Shown: positions 14,113-23,090, counted from the stretch's first letter. The stretch: DNA of 38,851 nt from an uncultured Pelagibacteraceae bacterium (GCA_902612575.1 CACMDZ010000006.1:1-38851); one strand, 5' to 3'. Numbers and translations: made by a program. The notes: generated by a model not told the origin, from the sequence alone.

Positions 14113-14998
14113 CTAAATTTTCTAAATGTATATCAGAGTTTTTTCTTAGTAATATGGAAAGTAGTTTACCCACTTCATCTTGAATATCTTTTCTTTGCAC
14201 AACTCTGTCAACAAATCCATGTTTTTCAACAAATTCAGCTGTTTGAAAATCTGATGGCAGCTCCTCTTTAACGGTAGACTCTATAACACGACGACCAGCA
14301 AAAATTATATTTGCTCCTGGTTCCGCAAGATGTATGTCACCTAACATTGCAAAAGAAGCTGTAATTCCACCTGCTGTTGGATCAGTGAAACAGACGATAT
14401 AAGGTAAATTATTATTTTTAAGTTCGTTTATTGCAAGTGTCGTTCTAGTCATATTCGCTAGTGCTATAGGTGACTCAAACATTCTTTGACCACCGCCACA
14501 AGGAAAGAACAGATAAGGGGTTTGATTATCAATCGCGTGCTGTACACCATAAATTATTGCCTCGCCTTCTGCAGCTCCAACTGACCCTCCAATAAAATCA
14601 AAATTAATTGCACCTGCAGTAACTTCAATTCCATTAATTTTTCCCTTTGCAATCATTACCGCACAATTTTGATTTGTTTTCTTTCTAGCTATTTTAAGTC
14701 TTTCTTTATAAGACTTTGTATCAACCCAATTCAATGGATCTTCGGTAGGTATTGGAGATTCTAATATTTGATAAGAATTTTTTCCAAATATTATATCAAA
14801 TCTTTGTCTACAACTTATTCTATGATGCTTCCCACAAAGATTACAAACCCACAAATTATTTTCTAAATCTTTCTTTAAAATTGGTCCTTTACAACAACTT
14901 GTCCAATCTGAGTTTGCTATATCCTCTTTCGAAGGTCTTTTTCGAAGTACCTTCTTTATCTTTTCACCAAATTTTATAGCTTTTGTTAACCAATTCAT
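14069..14998 (-). CDS. accD: acetyl-CoA carboxylase carboxyltransferase subunit beta
   Basis: With AccA (also in this window, at 37403) it transfers carboxyl from carboxybiotin to acetyl-CoA, giving malonyl-CoA for fatty acids. The 309-residue protein has an N-terminal zinc-ribbon region, then VTAGAINFDFIGGSVGAAEG (about 127-146), FFPCGGGQRMFESPIALANM (about 165-184), DPTAGGITASFAMLGDIHLA and IIFAGRRVIE. The zinc ribbon is odd: the first cysteine pair, normally C-x-x-C, reads SCCKG with two adjacent cysteines, while the second pair is normal (VCNLCGKHHR). It overlaps trpA by 4 nt and folC by 44 nt. Confidence 0.93.
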   Translation of the reverse strand: MNWLTKAIKFGEKIKKVLRKRPSKEDIANSDWTSCCKGPILKKDLENNLWVCNLCGKHHRISCRQRFDIIFGKNSYQILESPIPTEDPLNWVDTKSYKERLKIARKKTNQNCAVMIAKGKINGIEVTAGAINFDFIGGSVGAAEGEAIIYGVQHAIDNQTPYLFFPCGGGQRMFESPIALANMTRTTLAINELKNNNLPYIVCFTDPTAGGITASFAMLGDIHLAEPGANIIFAGRRVIESTVKEELPSDFQTAEFVEKHGFVDRVVQRKDIQDEVGKLLSILLRKNSDIHLENLDETSENNIQTREAS

Positions 14999-15795
14999 GA
15001 TATTTTTTTTCTTAGCTTACTGACCATCTTACTTACATTTATGACAGGATTTTGTCTATTGTTTAAACTCCTCGTAATTTCTTTACAAATTTGACTTCCA
15101 ACCACAAGTCCATCGGTATTTTTAAACTTTGATATTGTTTTTTCAGTTATTCCAAAACCAATAACACAATTTTTGTTTGGATTTATTTTTTTAATTTTAT
15201 TGTAATTAGCCAATATTTTGTTTGGAGAAACTTTTAGCTTTCCTCCGGTTGTAGACAGCATACTGATATAGTAAATCATATCATGAGAATCTTTTGTGAT
15301 ACTTTTTAGTCTTTCATTCGATGTTGTAGGAGATAATAACTGGATAAAATTAATTGAATTTTTTTTACATTTCTTTGAAAAAATTTTGTTTTCTGGCCAT
15401 GGTAAATCTACAACAATTAAACCATTAACTCCTGATTTTTTACATTTTTTTAAAAAATTATTTTCACCATATTGGAAAATCATGTTGTAGTAACCCATAA
15501 GTATTATTGGCTTAGAATTTTTGCTAGTTTTAAAATCTTTAACGATTTTAAATATATCATTCATTTTAATACCATTTTTGATTGCTCTATAAGAACTTGT
15601 TTGTATTTGTCCGCCGTCAGCAACTGGTGTATTATGAGGTACACCAACTTCTAAAATATCTGCATAATTTGAAATTGCTTTTAAGATTTCCAAAGATTGT
15701 TTCTTTGAGCTATCACCAGCTACAGTATAAGTAAGTAACGCTGGTCTTTTCTCATTTTTTGCTTTTTTAAATGCAAGGCTAATTGGATTTAACAT
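14995..15795 (-). CDS. trpA: tryptophan synthase alpha chain
   Basis: It cleaves indole-3-glycerol phosphate to indole, which is channelled to TrpB. The 266-residue TIM barrel has LLTYTVAGD (about 19-27), ILEVGVPHNTPVADGGQIQ (about 47-65, with catalytic Glu and Asp in the right places), VNGLIVVDLPWPE, CVIGFGI and GLVVGSQIC (phosphate binding). The usual SRTGVTG loop is replaced by SMLSTTGG, and the usual F-S-D-P by H-N-T-P, so it is divergent but keeps its catalytic residues. It overlaps trpB by 17 nt and accD by 4 nt. Confidence 0.9.
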   Translation of the reverse strand: MLNPISLAFKKAKNEKRPALLTYTVAGDSSKKQSLEILKAISNYADILEVGVPHNTPVADGGQIQTSSYRAIKNGIKMNDIFKIVKDFKTSKNSKPIILMGYYNMIFQYGENNFLKKCKKSGVNGLIVVDLPWPENKIFSKKCKKNSINFIQLLSPTTSNERLKSITKDSHDMIYYISMLSTTGGKLKVSPNKILANYNKIKKINPNKNCVIGFGITEKTISKFKNTDGLVVGSQICKEITRSLNNRQNPVINVSKMVSKLRKKIS

Positions 15796-17023
15796 ATTTC
15801 TTTCCCAATTTTTTTTCTAAAATACCTCTATCTTTATATGCATCTCCGCAACTATTAATAATTACAATCGTATTTTTGCTAAATTTTTTTGCTTCTTTGA
15901 TGGCAACTGAGAATGCATGGCTCGGTTCGAGAGATGGTCTTAAATTTTCATATTTTGTAACTATTTGATAGGCCTTTAAAGCCTCTTCGTCACTAGCCGC
16001 TGTATACCTTGCGCGCTTTGTATCTTTTAAAAAACAATGAAGTGGTGAAATTCCAGGATAATCAAGACCAGCAGAAATTGACTCGGTCTCTTCAATTTGA
16101 CCATCGCTATCCTGATTTACATATTGAGCAGCGCCATGAAGTATACCTATTTTGGAACCATAAGTTAAAGGAGCTGCATGTCTTTTACTTTTAGCTGGTC
16201 CACCTGCTTCAACCCCAATAAACTCAACTTGCTTTTTATCATAATCCATAAATTCATTCCAAAACCCAAAACTAGAGGAACCTCCTCCAACACAATTATA
16301 TAATTTAATTTTTTTAGGGACTTTACCAAATTGATTTATTAATTGAACCTTAAGCTCTCTAGATATTTGACTTGTACTCCATCCACATATACGCACAAAA
16401 ATTGCAGGACCAACTGTACTACCAACACACATTGCAGTTGTATCACAATTTGCAACCCAAAATCTCATACACTCAGAAACAGCATCCACAAGTGTTTGAC
16501 TTCCTGAATATACAGGAATTACATCTGCACCATTTTTCTTCATTGCTTTAACATTTGGTTGTTGTCTTTTAATATCCTTTGCTCCCATGAAAATTTTGCA
16601 TTTAAGACCAAATTTCTTAGCAGCCATGCTTAACATCTTACCAGCGTACCCAGCACCGGTGTCTCCAATTATCACTTTTTTTCCTGACCTTTTTGCTAAT
16701 AAACAATGTACAGTTGCATTATATATTTTGTGAGCTCCACCGTTAGCATCAGAAACAACCTTTGACCAAATCTGTGCTCCTCCAACATGTTTTGTTAAAT
16801 TATTTAACTTAATAAATCTTGTCGGTGTTCCAATCCAATTTTTGAAATATTTATCTCTTTCTCTTATAAAGTTTTTGTCATTTTTTAATTTATTGAATTG
16901 TATTTCCAGATCTTCTATAGGTTTTTTAAGGGTCTCTGGAACAAAATTTCCTCCAAATTTACCACCCCAGAAACCGAGTTTGTCTCCTTGATCTATAACT
17001 GGAATTCCTTTTTTAAGTTTCAT
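15779..17023 (-). CDS. trpB: tryptophan synthase beta chain (divergent)
   Basis: It condenses indole with serine, using PLP. The 414-residue protein keeps the overall plan: FGGNFVPETL (about 23-32), the PLP lysine in GGAHKIYNATVH (about 90-101), GAKDIKRQQPNVKAMKKNGA, CVGGGSSSFGFW (PLP phosphate site, about 246-257), ESISAGLDYPGISPLHCFLK (about 319-338) and LRPSLEPSHAFSVA. Differences from ordinary TrpB: the catalytic ETGAGQHG reads DTGAGYAG (Glu to Asp), the G-P-H-P-Y-P segment reads GPAIFV, and the C-terminal S-G-R-G-D-K-D reads SCGDAYKD. The trpF-trpB-trpA context makes TrpB the best call; a shifted specificity cannot be excluded. Confidence 0.85.
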   Translation of the reverse strand: MKLKKGIPVIDQGDKLGFWGGKFGGNFVPETLKKPIEDLEIQFNKLKNDKNFIRERDKYFKNWIGTPTRFIKLNNLTKHVGGAQIWSKVVSDANGGAHKIYNATVHCLLAKRSGKKVIIGDTGAGYAGKMLSMAAKKFGLKCKIFMGAKDIKRQQPNVKAMKKNGADVIPVYSGSQTLVDAVSECMRFWVANCDTTAMCVGSTVGPAIFVRICGWSTSQISRELKVQLINQFGKVPKKIKLYNCVGGGSSSFGFWNEFMDYDKKQVEFIGVEAGGPAKSKRHAAPLTYGSKIGILHGAAQYVNQDSDGQIEETESISAGLDYPGISPLHCFLKDTKRARYTAASDEEALKAYQIVTKYENLRPSLEPSHAFSVAIKEAKKFSKNTIVIINSCGDAYKDRGILEKKLGKKYVKSN

Positions 17024-17637
17024 AAAATTGTTAAGTTTAGTAGTTTATTGATTTTTTTAATATCTTTCTTACCTTCTTCATTCTCTAATGAACCACTTAA
17101 GTCAATAAAAAAATCTTTATTTTTAAAATTAGGAATATCATCTATTTTTATATTTCCAGCAATCATTTTATTTATAGAATTTGGTAATGAATTTAATAAG
17201 TCGTGGTCAAAGCCTAATGATTTTTCATAACCCTTTCCGTCAAAAAGAAATATATCTGAAATACCAGTATAATTTTTGTATTTTTCAACATCAATTTCAT
17301 TAGCAATTGTAAAAGCTGAGATAATCTTAATATTGTATTTTTCTTTGATATTTTTAGTCCTTTCAGGACTTACATCATATAATTGATAATAATCAAAATT
17401 TAGATCTTTAATTTTCTCTAATTCTTTATCACTTGGATTAACAAGCACAGACACAAAGCTTGTATTTTTTTTATTAGTATATAACAATTTTCTTAAATTT
17501 TCATGATCAACATATCTTTTACTTTTTTTATAATTGGAAATGAAACCAACAAATTTTGGAGGATATTTGTGATTTAAAATAAAATTTAAAGTGACAAGAT
17601 CAGAGACCCCGCAGATTTTTATGCCTTTGATCATCAA
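17020..17637 (-). CDS. trpF: phosphoribosylanthranilate isomerase
   Basis: This is the third step of tryptophan synthesis: isomerisation of PRA to CdRP. The 205-residue TIM barrel has the catalytic cysteine in IKICGVSD (about 5-12) and the catalytic aspartate in FLFDGKG (about 129-135). IAGNIKIDDI (about 159-168) and IDLSGSLENEEGKKD near the end correspond to the phosphate-binding loops (usually A-G-G-L and S-S-G-V-E). The family G-G-T-G loop is not recognisable, so it is a divergent member. Overlaps of 4 nt on each side (ATGA type) with pyrF and trpB fit an operon. Confidence 0.85.
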   Translation of the reverse strand: MMIKGIKICGVSDLVTLNFILNHKYPPKFVGFISNYKKSKRYVDHENLRKLLYTNKKNTSFVSVLVNPSDKELEKIKDLNFDYYQLYDVSPERTKNIKEKYNIKIISAFTIANEIDVEKYKNYTGISDIFLFDGKGYEKSLGFDHDLLNSLPNSINKMIAGNIKIDDIPNFKNKDFFIDLSGSLENEEGKKDIKKINKLLNLTIL

Positions 17638-18305
17638 TTTAAATGATGAATTAGTTTTTTTAGATTATTTGTAATATTTCCCTTTGTAATTGGCCTTCCA
17701 ATTACCAACCAATCTGCGCCTCTTTTAAATGCTTCTTTTGGTGTAAGTATTCTCTTTTGATCGTCATGAGTAGATTTAAATCTTATACCAGGAGTTATAA
17801 TTTCTTTTTTAAAAAATTTTTTAACTGTATTTACTTCCTGAGCGCTACATACAATAGCATCTAGTTTAGCTCTCTGAGCTAATCTAGCTTGTTGTGCTAC
17901 AATACTTTTTGTTTTTTTATTAAATCCAATTTCTTTTAATGATTTATTATCAAGCGAGGTTAATACTGTCACTCCTACTAATTTCGTTTTACCACAAACT
18001 TTTTTTGCTGCCTTTAATGCTTCAATACCTGAATTTATATGTATTGTTAAATAATTAAATTTTAAATCGCTTACAGCCTTGATTGTAGACATACAAGTAT
18101 TAGGTATATCTGATAACTTATAATCTCCGAAGGTAATTTTATTTTTTAATTTTGATATAAATTTTCTTCCTCCTTTTGAGTTTAAAAATTCTAAACCAAA
18201 TTTATAGCCAATATGAAGTTTTGAATTTTGTGTTATTGATATTATTTCTTTAATCTTCTTTATACTTTTACTGTCACAAGCGATAAATATTTTTTTAGTT
18301 TTCAT
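17634..18305 (-). CDS. pyrF: orotidine 5'-phosphate decarboxylase
   Basis: It makes UMP from OMP, the last step of pyrimidine synthesis. The 223-residue TIM barrel has an early IACDSKSIKK (about 8-17, substrate Asp), the catalytic tetrad motif FGDYKLSDIPNT (about 60-71; D-x-K-x-x-D intact), LTIHINSGIEAL, LVGVTVLTSLD (about 108-118), ITPGIRF (about 170-176) and ADWLVIGRPITKGN (about 197-210, phosphate site). It overlaps ihfB by 11 nt and trpF by 4 nt. Confidence 0.95.
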   Translation of the reverse strand: MKTKKIFIACDSKSIKKIKEIISITQNSKLHIGYKFGLEFLNSKGGRKFISKLKNKITFGDYKLSDIPNTCMSTIKAVSDLKFNYLTIHINSGIEALKAAKKVCGKTKLVGVTVLTSLDNKSLKEIGFNKKTKSIVAQQARLAQRAKLDAIVCSAQEVNTVKKFFKKEIITPGIRFKSTHDDQKRILTPKEAFKRGADWLVIGRPITKGNITNNLKKLIHHLN

Positions 18306-18582
18306 TAATTTTTTTGGACCACTCTTTAGACATTTTGAATAATATTGTTTTTTTTTCTGGTGTATTTACTTTTTCATTTGTTTTTGGGTTTCTTGAAATC
18401 CTTGCTTTTTGGAGTCTTGGTTCAAGTGTGAATACATCTCTTAATTCTACTCTTTCTCCTCTTTTCAATGACTCCTGCATTTCATTTATTGTTATATCTA
18501 ATAATTTAATTAAATCCTTTTTTAAAAAGTTTGGATAATTTCTGGTTAGTTCTTTAATTAGGTCTGACTTTACAAACGACAA
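18295..18582 (-). CDS. ihfB: integration host factor beta subunit (HU/IHF family)
   Basis: This is a DNA-bending nucleoid protein. The 95-residue product has the HU/IHF fold: an N-terminal helical pair with VKSDLIKELTRNYP, GERVELRDVFTL (about 41-52; usually G-x-x-x-x-x-G-F-G-x-F) and the DNA-clamp arm with RISRNPKTNEKV (about 61-72, R-N-P-x-T intact with the intercalating proline). Assignment to IHF beta rather than HU rests on the arm sequence and on the position directly after rpsA, the usual site of ihfB (himD). It starts 3 nt after rpsA. Confidence 0.9.
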   Translation of the reverse strand: MSFVKSDLIKELTRNYPNFLKKDLIKLLDITINEMQESLKRGERVELRDVFTLEPRLQKARISRNPKTNEKVNTPEKKTILFKMSKEWSKKINEN

Positions 18583-18585
18583 TTT

Positions 18586-20328
18586 TTACTCAGTGTCCTT
18601 TTTATTCTTTTTGTCATCTAATTGCTCAGATAGAGATGAGAAGGGGAGATTTTTCCCACTTAATGGGCTAGAATGCTCTTTGATAGCTTTAGCATTCATT
18701 ATTTCTTCAAGTAATTTTATGCTTAAAGATATCTTTCTTTTTTCAAAATTTAATTCAGATATTGCAGCGTCAATTCTTTCACCTCCTACAAAACGCGATG
18801 GTCTAGCATCTGAGGCGCTCATAGCGATCTGTGATTTCTTTATTAAAGTTTCAATTTCACTTCCTTCAGGTTTTACTAACAATCCTTTACTGTCAGATGA
18901 AATTACTTTTACTGTGATAGCTTCATTAACTTTTTTATCTTTAAACCAGTCAAATGGATCTTTTTGTAATTGTTTTAATCCAACTCTTACTTTCTGGTCT
19001 GATTTTTTAATTTCTAAAATACGAACTTTTAATTTATCACCCTTTTTATATTTTTTTAACTCCTCTTCTGGATTTCCTGTGAATGAGAGGTCATTAGAAT
19101 GCAGAAATCCATCAATGTCAAAATCATTAAGTTTTAAATATATAGCATACTCATTAATATTGTTTATTACACCCTCAATATCAGATCCCACTGGGAAGTT
19201 ATTTTCTAATATAGAATATGGATTTTCTTGTGTTAATCTATGTGATATTGCAACTCTTCTTTTTTCTTTATCTATTTCTGTAATTACACATTCTATTTGG
19301 TCACCTACATTAAATATCTTTTTTGGTGATATATTTTTTTTGGTCCAACTTATTTCACTACTATGTAAAAGAGTGCTAAGCCCTGCTTCTAATTCACAAA
19401 AACATCCATAATCAGTTATTTTTACAACTTTTACTTTATACTTATTTCCAATTTGATAATTAGAAATATGCTCAAATGGATCTGGTGACAGCTGTTTTAT
19501 TGAACATCCGACTTGTAATTTTTCCATATCTATCGAAATAACTTTAAGGTCATGCTTCTCTCCAATATTAAATATTTCGTCTGGATGATTTACTCTGCTA
19601 TAGCTAATCTCTTGTAAATGGCACAATGTGTCTATGGTACCTTCAGGCGTAATTACCTCAAAAAAACAACCAAATGATGAATATCCTTTTACTATTGCAT
19701 CTTTTATTATATCGCCAACTTTAAATTTGGCAATTATTTTTGCTTTGTCCTCTTTTTTATTAGATGACACTACTTGTCTTCTTGATACGACGCTATTTCC
19801 TCTTACCATGTCAAGTTTTATCAGAGCAAATTTTTGTTCAACACCTATTAAATGATCAATATTTTTAATTGGCTTATCCGAAATTTGTGATCCTGGGCAA
19901 AACATTAACGATCCAGTTTCTACATGTTCTACAATTACACCACCTTTTGTTTTTTGAGTAATTTTACCATTTATTAACTCATTATTTTCGTAACATTTGA
20001 CTAATTTATTCCATCCTTTAATTTTCAAAGCTTTTTGAGCTGATACAATTACATCACCATTCTTATCCTCTATTTTTTCAAGAAGCACAGAGATAGTTGT
20101 TCCTTCTTTAATCTCTTCTTCCATACCCATTAATTTTACCTCATTAACATCAATTACAGGCTCACTTTTTAAACCTGGAATGAATAAAAAAATGTATTTA
20201 TTTGTAATTTTAGTTACTTTCCCCTCAATTATTTTTCCTTCCTCAATCTTATTTTTTTGAAGTTGACTGTTTAATAATTTTTCGAAATGTTGACTGGCTG
20301 GGGATGTAAGATCTTTATATATTTCCAT
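18586..20328 (-). CDS. rpsA: 30S ribosomal protein S1
   Basis: S1 binds mRNA on the small subunit and helps initiation, especially where Shine-Dalgarno pairing is weak. The 580-residue product contains six S1/OB repeats, starting at about residues 33, 118, 203, 289, 376 and 463. Repeats 3 and 4 are the best conserved (GYSSFGCFFEV and ITDYGCFCELEAGLSTLLH). A Ser/Lys/Asp tail follows. The length is slightly over the 557-570 usual. It overlaps cmk by one base (TAATG) and is followed by ihfB, the standard cmk-rpsA-ihfB order. Confidence 0.96.
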   Translation of the reverse strand: MEIYKDLTSPASQHFEKLLNSQLQKNKIEEGKIIEGKVTKITNKYIFLFIPGLKSEPVIDVNEVKLMGMEEEIKEGTTISVLLEKIEDKNGDVIVSAQKALKIKGWNKLVKCYENNELINGKITQKTKGGVIVEHVETGSLMFCPGSQISDKPIKNIDHLIGVEQKFALIKLDMVRGNSVVSRRQVVSSNKKEDKAKIIAKFKVGDIIKDAIVKGYSSFGCFFEVITPEGTIDTLCHLQEISYSRVNHPDEIFNIGEKHDLKVISIDMEKLQVGCSIKQLSPDPFEHISNYQIGNKYKVKVVKITDYGCFCELEAGLSTLLHSSEISWTKKNISPKKIFNVGDQIECVITEIDKEKRRVAISHRLTQENPYSILENNFPVGSDIEGVINNINEYAIYLKLNDFDIDGFLHSNDLSFTGNPEEELKKYKKGDKLKVRILEIKKSDQKVRVGLKQLQKDPFDWFKDKKVNEAITVKVISSDSKGLLVKPEGSEIETLIKKSQIAMSASDARPSRFVGGERIDAAISELNFEKRKISLSIKLLEEIMNAKAIKEHSSPLSGKNLPFSSLSEQLDDKKNKKDTE

Positions 20329-20984
20329 TAATTATTTAATTTTTTGTCCATTATAGCTTTAATCTTATTAAAGCACGCTTTCTTACTTAATTTAGTGGTA
20401 TTAATCAAGATAGAATCTTTTGTTTTTTTTAAAGGACCATATTTTCGATTTTTATCTGATTTGTCCCTATTTTTAAGGCTTTTATAGACTTGTTGGTAAG
20501 TGATTTTTTTATTTAATCTTTTATATTCCTTAAAACGTCTTTTTGCTCTTACATCAATGTTTGCGGTAATATAAAATTTGAACATAGCATCTTTTACTTG
20601 AACGGTTATGATATCCCTTCCATCTAAAACAGAACCTTTAAAGTTTTTTGGAGGATTGTAAGCACACTTTTGTTGAAATTTATGCACTATATCTCTAATT
20701 TTTTTATCTTTAGCGATTGTTGATGCAGTTGTGGCAACTTCATTTGATAATAAAGACTTATTTTTTAAATCACTTATCTTAATTTTTTTTATTTTTTTTT
20801 TAATAAGTTTATAGTTAAATTTACTTTTACTATCTAATTTTAATTTACCGATATATCTATAAATTTTCCCTGTGTCTAAATAAAATAAGTTATACCTCTT
20901 TGAAATTAATTTCGCTTGAGTACCCGCTCCTGCAGCAGCAGGTGAGTCTATGGCAACTGTAATTATATTTTTCCTTTTTTTCAA
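20328..20984 (-). CDS. cmk: cytidylate kinase with an altered Walker A loop
   Basis: It phosphorylates CMP and dCMP. The 218-residue protein matches family landmarks: YLDTGKIYR (about 35-43), EVATTASTIAKDKKIRD, SVLDGRDIITVQVKDAMFKF (about 118-137), AKRRFKEYKRLN (LID region, about 147-158) and the R-x-x-x-D...P segment NRDKSDKNRKYGPL. The P-loop is abnormal: the family has D-G-P-x-x-x-G-K-G-T, but here residues 13-22 read DSPAAAGAGT, with the phosphate-binding lysine replaced by alanine and the first glycine by serine. A lysine in DTGK (family usually DTG-A/L) could possibly compensate. The aroA-cmk-rpsA order is canonical. Confidence 0.88.
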   Translation of the reverse strand: MKKRKNIITVAIDSPAAAGAGTQAKLISKRYNLFYLDTGKIYRYIGKLKLDSKSKFNYKLIKKKIKKIKISDLKNKSLLSNEVATTASTIAKDKKIRDIVHKFQQKCAYNPPKNFKGSVLDGRDIITVQVKDAMFKFYITANIDVRAKRRFKEYKRLNKKITYQQVYKSLKNRDKSDKNRKYGPLKKTKDSILINTTKLSKKACFNKIKAIMDKKLNN

Positions 20985-22306
20985 TGAATTTTAGCTCCAA
21001 TCTTTTTTAAGATTTTTAAAAAATCTGGAAAGGAGGTGTTTATTGAATCTTTGTCATTAATTTTCCATTTTCCTCCCAAAGTTAAAGCTGTAATACAAGA
21101 GAGAAAAAATATTCTGTGATCTTTTAAAAAATTTTTCATTTCAAAACTTTTTGATAGTATTATATTTGGTTTGCCATGAATACTTATATCATTTTCAAAT
21201 CTTTCAACTTTAATACCGATTAACTTTAAAAATTTTACTGCTAAGTCTAGTCTTTTTGATTCTTTTTTATTCATTTCTCCTAAATCCCTAAACTTTGATA
21301 TACCCTTTGCCTTTGCTGCAACCAAAAAAATTATTAGAAATTCATCTATTGCTGAACTGTTAAATTTTGCAGGACAATTTACTCCAACTAAATCTTTTTT
21401 ACTTTTAACATAAATATCGGCAACTTCCTCACCATTATAAATTTTTTTATTTTTAAGTAATATATTTGCTCCCATTTTATTTAAAATTGAAATAATGCCA
21501 ATTCTACTTTTGTTTACATTTACATTTTCAATTATAATTTGAGAATTAGTTGACAGAAGTGTCAATACTATAAAAAAAGAAGCTGAGCTTATATCACCCG
21601 GAACGCTATATGCAAAGCTATTGAACTGTTTTAATCCTTCAATTGTTATTTTCTCATAGTTTTTTATTTTCTTAACTTTAATTGGATAATTTAAAAATTT
21701 TAACATTAGTTCAGTATGATTTCTTGAACTTTTAGAAATAATTTCTGTAATACCTGGGGTGTTTAAAGCACTGAATATAATACAGGTTTTTACTTGTGCG
21801 CTACCTATATTCTCTTTATATTTAATTGGTCTTAAAAAATTAGTACCTTGTATTTTTATTGGTAAAGTGTTTTTTTTGCTCTGAATATTTACTCCAAAAA
21901 GTTTTAAAGGCTTAACTACTCTAGAAAAATCTCTTTTTGATAAGCTTTTATCTCCAACCAACTTAACTTCAGTTTTTGTTTTAACTAACAATCCAAGTAT
22001 TAATCTTGCTAAAGTTCCAGAATTTCCTGCATTTATTACTGTATTTTTCTTAATACTAAAACCATTTACACCAAAGCCCTTAATAAAATAAATATTTTTT
22101 CGTTTAATGTAATTTATTCCAAGTTTCTTTATAGTTTTGAGAGAATTTAAAACATCTTCAGATTCGAGTAAATTAGAAATTTTAGAGGTGCCCACTGCTT
22201 GAGATGCTAGAAGTACAGACCTTATGGAAATACTTTTATCTGAACTTACTTTTATTTTTTTATTAAAACTTTTTAATTTATTACTTATAAAAATATGATT
22301 TGTCAT
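20981..22306 (-). CDS. aroA: 3-phosphoshikimate 1-carboxyvinyltransferase (EPSP synthase)
   Basis: This is the sixth shikimate pathway step, making EPSP from shikimate-3-phosphate and PEP. The 441-residue protein has VSSDKSISIRSVLLAS (about 20-35, S3P-binding Lys/Ser/Arg), NAGNSGTLARLILGLL (about 92-107; the glyphosate-loop region, of the N-S-G-T type), VPGDISSASFFIV (about 235-247), SSAIDEFLIIFLVAA (catalytic Asp), MNKKESKRLD (E-S-x-R) and KDHRIFFLSCI with a final SINTSFPDFLKIL. It overlaps cmk by 4 nt. Confidence 0.95.
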   Translation of the reverse strand: MTNHIFISNKLKSFNKKIKVSSDKSISIRSVLLASQAVGTSKISNLLESEDVLNSLKTIKKLGINYIKRKNIYFIKGFGVNGFSIKKNTVINAGNSGTLARLILGLLVKTKTEVKLVGDKSLSKRDFSRVVKPLKLFGVNIQSKKNTLPIKIQGTNFLRPIKYKENIGSAQVKTCIIFSALNTPGITEIISKSSRNHTELMLKFLNYPIKVKKIKNYEKITIEGLKQFNSFAYSVPGDISSASFFIVLTLLSTNSQIIIENVNVNKSRIGIISILNKMGANILLKNKKIYNGEEVADIYVKSKKDLVGVNCPAKFNSSAIDEFLIIFLVAAKAKGISKFRDLGEMNKKESKRLDLAVKFLKLIGIKVERFENDISIHGKPNIILSKSFEMKNFLKDHRIFFLSCITALTLGGKWKINDKDSINTSFPDFLKILKKIGAKIH

Positions 22307-22313
22307 TGATGAA

Positions 22314-23090
22314 TTAATTTATTTTAAATTCATCTCCAAAATATGCAGATCTAGCACTTGAATCTTTTATTATTTCATTTGGACTTCCTGATGCAATAAT
22401 TTTTCCACTAGACAATACAATTGCTCTATCTACGCAGCTTAACAGGTCTCTTGCCTGGTGATCACAGACAACAACTGTTATTTTTTCAAGTGATTGTAAG
22501 TTTACAATTATTTCTTGAAGCATTTTTATTGTAAGTATGTCTAAAGCAGCAAATGGCTCATCTAAAAGAAGTATGTTTGGATCATTTATTAATGCCATTG
22601 CAATTACAAGTTTTTTCTTTTGTCCACCAGATAAATGTTTCCCTTTGATCTTCAATAAAGGATCGAATTCAAATTGTGAAATAATTTTTTCTATTTTATT
22701 TTTTCTAATATCCTTTTCTTTAATATGAATTTCACCTACGAGCTTTAAATTATCTAGTAAATTTAAATCTTGTATAAAGCCACCATATTGAGGAACATAA
22801 CCAAGTTTATATCTAGTGGCTCTTTCATAAATTGGAATATTTGTGCAGTCTTCACCATTAATAAAAACCTTTCCATAGCTAGGATCTTTCAGACCTGTAA
22901 TAATATGAAAAATTGTTGATTTTCCTACTCCATTTGGCCCAAGCATTCCTAAAACTTCTTGTTTGTTTATTTTTAGATTTAAATTATTTAAAATTTGTCT
23001 TTTATTGTAAAACATTGATATCTTGTTTAACTCTAACAAGGTCTGATTTTCCTTAAAATTTTTTATTCTAAATTTTTTAATTAATGCCAT
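22314..23090 (-). CDS. lptB: LPS export ABC transporter ATP-binding protein
   Basis: This is the cytoplasmic ATPase that powers lipopolysaccharide extraction by LptFG. The 258-residue protein has an extra N-terminal 17-residue basic stretch, then Walker A GPNGVGKST (about 52-60), the LptB-type RLGYVPQ-like segment KLGYVPQYGGFIQDLNLLDN, the signature LSGGQKKK (about 153-160), Walker B ILLLDEPFAALD (about 173-184) and the switch histidine in VVCDHQARD. The L-S-G-G-x-x-x-K/R and D-H-x-x-R-D patterns are LptB-like. It overlaps the LptC-like gene by 1 nt. No lptA lies between them. Confidence 0.92.
   Translation of the reverse strand: MALIKKFRIKNFKENQTLLELNKISMFYNKRQILNNLNLKINKQEVLGMLGPNGVGKSTIFHIITGLKDPSYGKVFINGEDCTNIPIYERATRYKLGYVPQYGGFIQDLNLLDNLKLVGEIHIKEKDIRKNKIEKIISQFEFDPLLKIKGKHLSGGQKKKLVIAMALINDPNILLLDEPFAALDILTIKMLQEIIVNLQSLEKITVVVCDHQARDLLSCVDRAIVLSSGKIIASGSPNEIIKDSSARSAYFGDEFKIN

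Noticed and set aside
18593..19411. 272-codon open frame antisense to rpsA
   Set aside because: Shadow of the S1 gene; the product looks like a low-complexity reverse translation with no family features.
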